From: Nitrospiraceae bacterium UBA2600
GTDB taxonomy: Bacteria > Nitrospirota > Thermodesulfovibrionia > Thermodesulfovibrionales > Thermodesulfovibrionaceae
Reading direction: 5' to 3'
NCBI GenBank assembly: GCA_002339325.1
Contig: DDKK01000052.1
Span: 1 to 58,718 of the forward strand
Length of the DNA: 58,718 bases
Made by a program: the position numbers and the translations under genes. Of this stretch, positions 58,399 through 58,718 are shown piece by piece (the first letter of the stretch is position 1; each line of letters starts with the position of its first letter). The notes beneath the pieces were generated by a model. The model had not been told where the DNA came from, ran no database searches, and saw only the letters and a list, made by a program, of their open reading frames with translations.

Positions 58399-58718
58399 AT
58401 GAACGATGAAATCGTAATTGCCGGTAAATCTCAAGCTATTCAGCGGATTATTGAGCTTTCGGAGAAGCTATCAAAGGCTAACAGCACTGTTTTGATAATG
58501 GGAGAAAGCGGCACAGGTAAAGAGCTTTTTGCAAAATTAATTCATCAGAAAAGCTCAAGAAACTCGAAGCCTTTTATTCCAGTAAACTGTGCAGCCATAC
58601 CCTCTGAACTTCTTGAGTCAGAGCTTTTCGGTCATGAAAAGGGTGCCTTCACAGGAGCAACCTTTATGAGACCTGGAAGATTCGAACTTGCCAATGGGGG
58701 AACTATTTTTCTTGATGA
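58399..58718 (+). CDS. Sigma-54-dependent transcriptional activator, N-terminal part (cut by window end)
   Basis: The frame from ATG 58399 stays open to the window edge (~106 residues). It begins MNDEIVIAGKSQAIQRI and enters the AAA+ domain at once: Walker A GESGTGKE, VNCAAIPSELLESELFGHEKG and the sigma-54-contacting loop GAFTGA. There is no N-terminal receiver or sensor domain, so it is PspF-like in its beginning, unless a TTG 36 bases upstream is used. It activates RNA polymerase holding sigma-54. The C-terminal DNA-binding domain is outside the window. Confidence 0.9.
   Translation, partial: MNDEIVIAGKSQAIQRIIELSEKLSKANSTVLIMGESGTGKELFAKLIHQKSSRNSKPFIPVNCAAIPSELLESELFGHEKGAFTGATFMRPGRFELANGGTIFLD

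Noticed and set aside
1..58718. CRISPR array, insertion sequence or prophage.
   Set aside because: No regularly spaced direct repeats, transposase, integrase or phage structural gene was seen.

Overview
The window looks like a piece of a thermophilic, anaerobic, low-GC bacterial chromosome, most plausibly a Thermodesulfovibrio-like member of the Nitrospirota. The evidence is indirect. Arg codons are mostly AGA/AGG, proteins are rich in Glu and Lys, and coding density is very high with many ATGA/TAATG/TTGA overlaps. The gene content also fits: acetyl-CoA synthase and corrinoid protein genes, formyl-THF synthetase, B12-dependent ribonucleotide reductase, c-type cytochrome/haem signalling and a selenocysteine tRNA. 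The assignment rests on recall, not on a search. I see no CRISPR array, rRNA, insertion sequence or prophage.

Layout. 1-5743: tail of a chemoreceptor, a three-gene coupled operon (RNase H with a SWIM-like finger, LhgO-type flavoenzyme, phosphotransferase/P-loop kinase fusion), a small decayed toxin-antitoxin-like patch and a diguanylate cyclase. 5823-10744: a DUF1992 gene, then a leftward signalling operon (tetrahaem cytochrome, haem-sensing hybrid kinase, single-domain receiver, receiver-kinase). 10924-16207: acsE-acsD-acsC-acsB, the methyl and carbonyl core of the Wood-Ljungdahl pathway without a CODH gene; acsC carries an in-frame repeat. 16210-20521: leftward operon of an FKBP-like/methyltransferase fusion, a CrtI-like flavoprotein and a LytS/LytTR two-component pair. 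20623-23302: ymdB, rny and a 6S RNA. 23404-33297: moeA, an NDUFA9-like SDR, an encapsulated-ferritin-like protein without encapsulin, a cation exchanger, nrdJ with a GroES-like gene, a LOG protein and rlmN, then a radical SAM protein and an HD-GYP protein.

33438-42386 is a long rightward housekeeping operon: NYN, PAP2, DUF167, yicC, remA, gmk, rpoZ, coaBC, M24 peptidase, efp, accB, accC, thiE. It runs into a chemosensory cluster (42367-49889): PATAN protein, Cache-HAMP protein without signalling domain, REC-PATAN, REC, CheW and hybrid CheA, with a convergent MCP that has almost no extracytoplasmic region. No cheR or cheB is present, and I suggest a split receptor. 49956-52410 is a leftward unit headed by tRNA-Sec, followed by an Mth938-like gene, a 60-residue protein and fhs. 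52546-58718 holds a Fur-family regulator, a YhaN/Rad50-like ATPase with a membrane hairpin plus its Mre11-like partner, queE, a YdjM-like membrane protein and the start of a sigma-54 activator.

Fhs (50-52 kb) and AcsE/D/C/B (11-16 kb) belong to one pathway. Several promoters sit so close to start codons, without a ribosome binding site, that leaderless translation looks common here.
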